Below are positions 59,307 to 64,000 of a stretch of 64,000 bases of DNA, piece after piece. The position numbers and the translations under genes were made by a program. The stretch is from Plantago major (taxonomy: Eukaryota; Streptophyta; Magnoliopsida; Lamiales; Plantaginaceae), in NCBI GenBank assembly GCA_026545765.1, contig CM048843.1, positions 4,949,001-5,013,000 on the forward strand. The letters run 5' to 3'. The notes beneath the pieces are model-generated. The model did no database searches. It was not told the origin of the DNA and was given only the letters and a program-made list of their open reading frames with translations. Position 1 is the first letter of the stretch; the number at the start of each line of letters is the position of its first letter.

Positions 59307-62300
59307 ATGTCGAACCGTGCTAGTGATTTGGGCGATATCTTCGTAAATGAGGGTGAAGAAGTTGTACAGCCGGCCCCCATAATTAACCTGGACTCTGACC
59401 AAGGATCTGAGGTGGAAGAGGGCCCGCCATCGCCTTCTGAGGTTGAATTGGTGGGAGTCATTCCGAAGTGCCCGGTGTCCCAAAACTTGGTGGGATCTTC
59501 TGGGACAAGGATTGAGCTTGTGGATCCCGAGCCTCGCCCGACGGCCGTCATTCCTCCGGAACCCACTCATCCGAGGAATCCATATCCTCTTTTTTCGTTT
59601 GCCAGTCTCGGGTATAATTTTAGAGCTACCCCGTACTCAGACGGATCCATTCCCAGTTTTGAAGCGGGGAGTTCATCCGCAACTGTTTAGACACAGCGCG
59701 CTCCGTTGATAGAGGAAGTTTTGGCCCGGGAAGGTAGTGAGTCCCCACTATCCTTTGACTCGAATCCCTTGGTGAGGAAAAGAACCGCCATAAGTGATCC
59801 TTCTGTAGATCCCGAGGTTCAATCGGAGGTGGCTCCTGCTGAAAATGATCCATCAGATGGAGATTCGTCTGATGAGAGTTCTTCGGGATCGGAATCTGAT
59901 GAGGAAGAAGAGGCCGGCGAGAGGCGTGGGTCTGGTGAGCAGGTGAGTGCAAGTGGGGCCGGGGCGGATGAAGATGATGATGTTAAGATCATGGACTCCG
60001 GGGAAGAAGAGGCCGAGCAAGAGGAGGAGCCTCAAAATGTTAACCCGTGTCGGGCACTGGTGATGGTAGCTGAAGGTAAAACTCAGTTGCCAAGTAAACC
60101 AAGGAAGAAGATGTCAGCCAAGGAGACCAAGTCTCATAGGACCGGACCCATTAGAGGACTAAGGCCTGAGGCCGAACAAAATGACGACGGGTTAATCCCC
60201 ATTTGTACCTCTAGCTTGAAGCCTCGGGACATCGCCAAAATCCGAGCGGTTTATGAGATCCCTCATGACTATGAGATAATGATCCCGGGACCTAATGAAA
60301 CTTTGTATAACCCGCCCAAAGGTTACATGACCTTTCATGTACGGGCTTTTAAGTGTGGATGGAGGCTTCCCATGATCGAACCGATAGCGGACTTTTTCCG
60401 TTTTACCCAGCTTTGCCCAACATTTCTGCCCAACGCCCTCGGTAACATTATGTGTATGGGCATTATTTTGGCTCTGAAGGGCGAAGAGTTTCGGTATGAT
60501 AAGATGTTGGCGGCCTTCACTCTCGCTTCTAGTCCCGGGATCCCCTTTTACTACTTCAACGCTCGTAGGGGTTATAAGTTTTTAGATGGCTACGAGAGTT
60601 CTCATGGGTACAAATGGTGGCCCAAATACTTCTACGTAAAACATCCGTCTGGTCCTTCCTCTGAACTTTTGGAGAGATAAGTTCCAAGCTCTAGCTTTGA
60701 AGAAGGTCCCGGCGTGGATGAAGTCTCTGCGCCCGTTAGAGTTTATGGAGGCGGTGTAATTACCTTGTTGGAGAAGAAGAGGTCGTGACAGAGAAGGTAG
60801 TTCCTCTGATTGGGACCCGGGGCTCGGCAAGTCTTCACCATGCTACTAATCCGGGTCTCCAATATGAAAAGGCCGCCGTACTGGGGGTAAAGGGGGGGGG
60901 GGGGGGATCCGACACTTTTTTACCCATATGGTTTGGCGGTCCAACCACACATGTGGCTTGCCAAACTAACTCCTAACCCCGTTTTTTGTAATAGAAATGA
61001 GGATTTAAGTAAGCCTTGCATTACTTATTTTTCTATAATGTTTACCAAGTCTATGAATCTTGGACTTTTGATATTTTTTCATTTTGTTGATGCAGAGTAT
61101 TGGATAATGTCTTCCGCCAAGAGGATCTTGGAACTGAGGAATAAGGATAAGGCCGCCGAGCTCGAGAAGCTGAGGCAAGGGACTTCGAAGAAGTCCCAAT
61201 ACAAGCCCGGGCCCCAAAAGTTGCCCGACGTCAATCATGCAAACATCGGCAATCCCCAGAGTGGGTCCGGCTCCCGTCTAGTCGGCAGGCTGAACAGGTA
61301 ATCGGCCATAACTATGTTCTGAACATAGAGTCTCGTGGCCACGGGTACTCGACCACCATTGATGGCTCGAGGGTCCATGTAACTTCCCCTGTCCCTCTAA
61401 CACATAGCAGGTGCAGGCTCAAGGTACTAAGCAGCTGGCGGACAATACTAGGGCCGCCAAAAAGAGGAGGGGGAAGGACCCCGAGGAGCCTTCTAAGAGG
61501 CAAAAGACCGGCAGTTCCAGCCTTGTTGCGCCGGTGGATCAGAGAGTGCTGCGGGCTCTTTCCCGCGTAGAGTTGGCCGAGAGTCTGGAGGCCGTTACCG
61601 ACGTGCTTCGGGCTCATCTCGATACGGTGAGTTTGTCTCTGTTTCTTTGAGATAATTTAGTTTTTAAGAGCAAGAGAGCTGACTCCTGTCTTTTTCAGGT
61701 CTCGGCCCATGCTGTGGCCTTCAAGGAGGCGAAGGACGGCAGCTCCGCCAAGTATAAAAAGTTGCTTGAGGAGGCTGAGGCCGAGGTGAAGAGGCTGAAG
61801 GCCGAGAAGTCTACACTTGAGAAGTCTCTCGAGTCTGAGAAAGTAGCTACCATGAGGGCCGAGAAAGGGCTCGAGGTTCATTCCCGGGCCCGGACAAAAT
61901 TGGCTGAAGCCTTGGTGGCCAAATGCAAAACTACAAGGGTGGAGGATGTCGAGGACTTCTTGAGGTCCGATGCTTACTACTTCCTGACCCGGATGGATGC
62001 CGCGTCCACCCGGACGGAGGCCTTTTTTTGACTGTCTTGGCCAACTTCAAACTTTGGGTCTGGCGGAAGAGAGTCTTGAAGTGACAGATGAGCGGTTGGA
62101 CATCCAGGCCAATCATGCCGGAATTTCTGTGGACGACCCCAAGCTTAAGTCGCCCGAGGAGATGGGCGGGGATGAATTTTGGCCCGTTGTGGCCTCGTAC
62201 TTGGACCTGGAGAATACTCCTGCTCCTGTCTACCCGGCTTGGCTACCAGAGGTGATGGAGGCCGGGATCCTTGATCATAGGAACTTCAGGGGAAATAATG

Positions 62301-62518
62301 CCAGGTTCCTTGATCTTCCCGGTCCCATCAAGGATCACGAGCAAGTTGAGGCCGAGGTGGAGATTGAAGGTGGGAAGACAATCACCAGGAGGTTTTGGAG
62401 AAGGGTTGAGAAGTCGGTCCCTCTCCCCTCAACTGAAGGTGGCAGTTTGGCCGAGGGGAATCCTTCCGGTCATGGGAACTCTGGTGACCGAGAAAACCCC
62501 CCCACTTCGGGAGCTTAG
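59307..62518 (+). pseudogene. Antisense extra gene of the gypsy element (Transposase_28-like, 'putative gypsy type transposon')
   Basis: The gene runs opposite to pol. The first long exon (59307 to about 60888) starts MSNRASDLGDIFVNEG and has an acidic Ser/Glu-rich stretch with IMDSGEEEAEQEEE. It then has the domain core: IRAVYEIPHDYEIMIP, MTFHVRAFKCGWRLPMIEPI, ADFFRFTQLCPTFLPNALGN, SPGIPFYYFNARRGY and WWPKYFYVKHPSG. A TAG at 59688 interrupts the same frame, and a frame shift lies near 60660. Further exons (about 61097-61300, 61411-61627 with a GTGAGT donor, 61699 on) encode KRILELRNKDKAAELEKLRQ, a Lys-rich KKRRGKDPEE nuclear-signal-like stretch and a long coiled coil (EEAEAEVKRLKAEKSTLEKS). 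A T-run shift at about 62027 precedes the tail, ending at 62518. It matches the Pfam-type 'putative gypsy type transposon' domain; its role is unknown. Confidence 0.78.
60892..60906. repeat. Poly-G run in an intron of the antisense gene
   Basis: About 15 G directly follow a possible donor (GGTAAAG). Confidence 0.9.
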
Positions 62519-62809
62519 GTAGTAGGGTCAAGTATTTTTGTCGAACACTTGTAGGCTGTATATTTTTTCTTTTTTTGGGTTATTCCTCCGGCCTGTGGAG
62601 GATTCTCAATTTTAGCCTACATTTTGAAAGTGTTGTAATGCCCGTCATTCCTAGATCTTATCTTGTTAGGAATTGGTGTATCTTTGTAGATCTTGGAATG
62701 ACTGGACCATCTGATGAAACGAAATGAATCTTTTTCGATCATTTTTCCCGAATAATTTCTTTTGCCAAGTTCTTGTAAAATTTCTCATTTCGGTGACATT
62801 TTGAACTAG
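62519..62809. other. 3' end region of the antisense gene
   Basis: T-rich, TGTA-containing sequence suits a 3' UTR and polyadenylation region. No ORF is present. Confidence 0.5.
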
Positions 62810-63335
62810 GTACCGGACTTACTGGGTCTTCGGCTCTTCTTTTACTCAAGGCTTTGGCTTAAAGTGAAGGAATGTCGGGCTTTTCAAGTCCTTGATACTT
62901 TAAGCGTGGTACCGGACTTTGTGAGTCTCGGTTCTTCTTTTACTCAAGGCTTTGGCTTGAAGTGAGGGAGTGTCGGACTTTTTATGTCCTTGACATTTTC
63001 AACGTGGTACCGGACTCTGTGAGTCTCGGTTCTTCTTTCACACAAGGCTTTGGCTTGAAGTGAGGGAGTGTCGGACTTTTTAAGTCCTTGACACTTTCAA
63101 CGTGGTACCGGACTCTGTGAGTCTCGGTTCTTCTTTCACACAAGGCTTTGGCTTGAAGTGAGGGAGTGTCGGACTTTTTAAGTCCTTAACACTTTCAACG
63201 TGGTACCGGACTCTGTGAGTCTCGGTTCTTCTTGCACTCAAGGCTTTGGCTTGTAGTGAAGGAGTGACGGATTTTTCAAGTCCTCGGCACTTTCAATGTG
63301 GTACCGGACTCTGTGAGTCTCGGTTCTTCTTTTGA
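62810..63335. repeat. 98-bp tandem repeat array in the gypsy element
   Basis: TACCGGACT begins at 62811, 62910, 63008, 63106, 63203 and 63302. Each unit contains GAGTCTCGGTTCTTCTTT, CAAGGCTTTGGCTT, AAGTGA-GGA-TGTCGG and TTCAA-GTGG. There are five units and the start of a sixth. The middle units are nearly identical and the outer ones diverged. Confidence 0.95.
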
Positions 63336-63421
63336 TTTTTATGACTTAAACCGAATTCATAAACTGGTAGGAGTTTATTACAAAAGACCTATGCCCATGT
63401 CGGGCCTATTACAGAGATGCT

Positions 63422-64000
63422 TTAAGGAAAGAACTTCTGAAGGTTCCTCGCATTCCATGTCCGTTTGAGGGGAGTTCCACTCATGGTTTCCAAACCATGG
63501 CTTCCATTGATCTTTGGGTGATTACTTTTATACCACTTCCCAATTTGGTTCAAGTTTACCGATTGGCTTTAGAATCTCCTTTTTGCGCAATACTAAATCT
63601 CCTATTTGCAAATCCCTTCCTTTGACATTTTTGTTGTATGCCCTTGCCATAGTGGCTTGATACCCCAAGGTCCTGGCTAGAGCCGTGCTTCTCTTGGTTT
63701 TCAACATGTCCAGGTCGTAGATTCTTTTGGTATGATTATCAGATGGCTTGTACCCTTGGATTCTGTAAGTGTTGATAGCGATCTCTGCAGGGATTACTGC
63801 CTCAGATCCATACACCATGTTGAACGGGGTCTCTTGGGTGGCTGTCCTTGCGGTGGTCCGGTATGCCCAGAGGACTCCTTCTAACTCATCAACCCAATTT
63901 CCCCTCGCATCTCCAAGTCGTTTATGAAGGTTATCGATTATGGTGCGATTGATGACCTCTGTCTGTCCATTGGCTTGCGGGTAGCCGACCGAGGTGAAAC
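63422..64000 (-). pseudogene. Gypsy integrase, C-terminal part (partial at window edge)
   Basis: From the window edge leftward the minus strand encodes TSVGYPQANGQTEVINRTII, DNLHKRLGDARGNWVDELEG, VLWAYRTTARTATQETPFNM, VYGSEAVIPAEIAI, an unbroken helical part, then GDLVLRKKEILKPIGKLEPN, a standard Ty3/gypsy integrase core end and GPY-like region. After WEVV a stop and frame shift occur near 63528. The last conserved words (RTWNARNLQKFFP, ending at the TAA at 63422) are in another frame. No chromodomain is seen, as expected for Tat-type elements. Confidence 0.92.

Larger units (their letters stand above)
56947..64000 (-). mobile_element. Ty3/gypsy retrotransposon (Tat-type), 3' part; continues past window
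   Basis: Read on the minus strand, the end of integrase (about 64000-63422) is followed by a tandem array (63330-62810), an antisense extra gene (59307-62518), a polypurine tract and the 3' LTR (57804-56947). The missing 5' part lies beyond 64000. A large insert between pol and the 3' LTR with an antisense gene and tandem repeats is known from the Tat lineage of plant Ty3/gypsy elements, which is why I favour it. The pol end is frame-shifted. Confidence 0.85.

Overview
This is a stretch of a plant nuclear genome. The genes have GT-AG introns and the surroundings are AT-rich. Most of the window is transposable elements in several nested layers. The best protein matches are to eudicot families. 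The short GAACT and ATTCG pentanucleotide arrays at the ends of PIF/Harbinger relics remind me of Caryophyllales (beet/spinach-like) genomes, but that placement is a weak inference from memory.

Two genes look intact. The first is a 16-exon ULP2-type SUMO protease on the minus strand (21179 to 11888). All its splice junctions keep frame, it predicts 887 residues and it retains the catalytic residues. The second is a single-exon J-domain protein with an AT-hook tail (46974-47969, plus). Broken host genes are a MAPKKK-like kinase (4417-5523), a poly(A)-tailed RER1 retrocopy (44344-44772), a kelch-like hypothetical gene (55689-56915) and an At4g14100-like fragment carried inside a Pack-MULE (5835-6993).

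Layout: 1-11.5 kb is intergenic DNA with an LTR remnant, a SINE, an inverted-repeat element, the kinase pseudogene, the Pack-MULE with an exact 9-bp target duplication, tandem duplications and a Stowaway MITE. 11.9-21.2 kb is the SUMO protease, with a second Stowaway in an intron. 21.8-22.9 kb is a PIF/Harbinger relic. 23.5-42.2 kb is one CACTA (En/Spm) element of 18,665 bp with a TCT target duplication. Its TNPD gene was interrupted twice by LTR elements of one Copia family: a solo LTR on the minus strand (TSD CCGTA) and a 9.9-kb rearranged element on the plus strand (TSD AACAC). 42.2-50.9 kb holds the RER1 retrocopy, a 0.9-kb inverted-repeat element, the J-protein gene and a probable solo LTR. 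50.97-54.91 kb is a hAT element with an exact 8-bp duplication. From 56.95 kb to the window end is a minus-strand Ty3/gypsy element with its 3' LTR, an antisense extra gene with its own promoter and introns, a 98-bp tandem array and the end of integrase.

The host genes do not form an operon or pathway. The window mainly records successive insertions. The least familiar pieces are the roughly 5 kb of accessory coding sequence between pol and the 3' LTR of the Copia element, which has its own TATA box and leader, and the antisense spliced gene in the gypsy element. Both are retrotransposons that carry a separate, apparently self-promoted gene.
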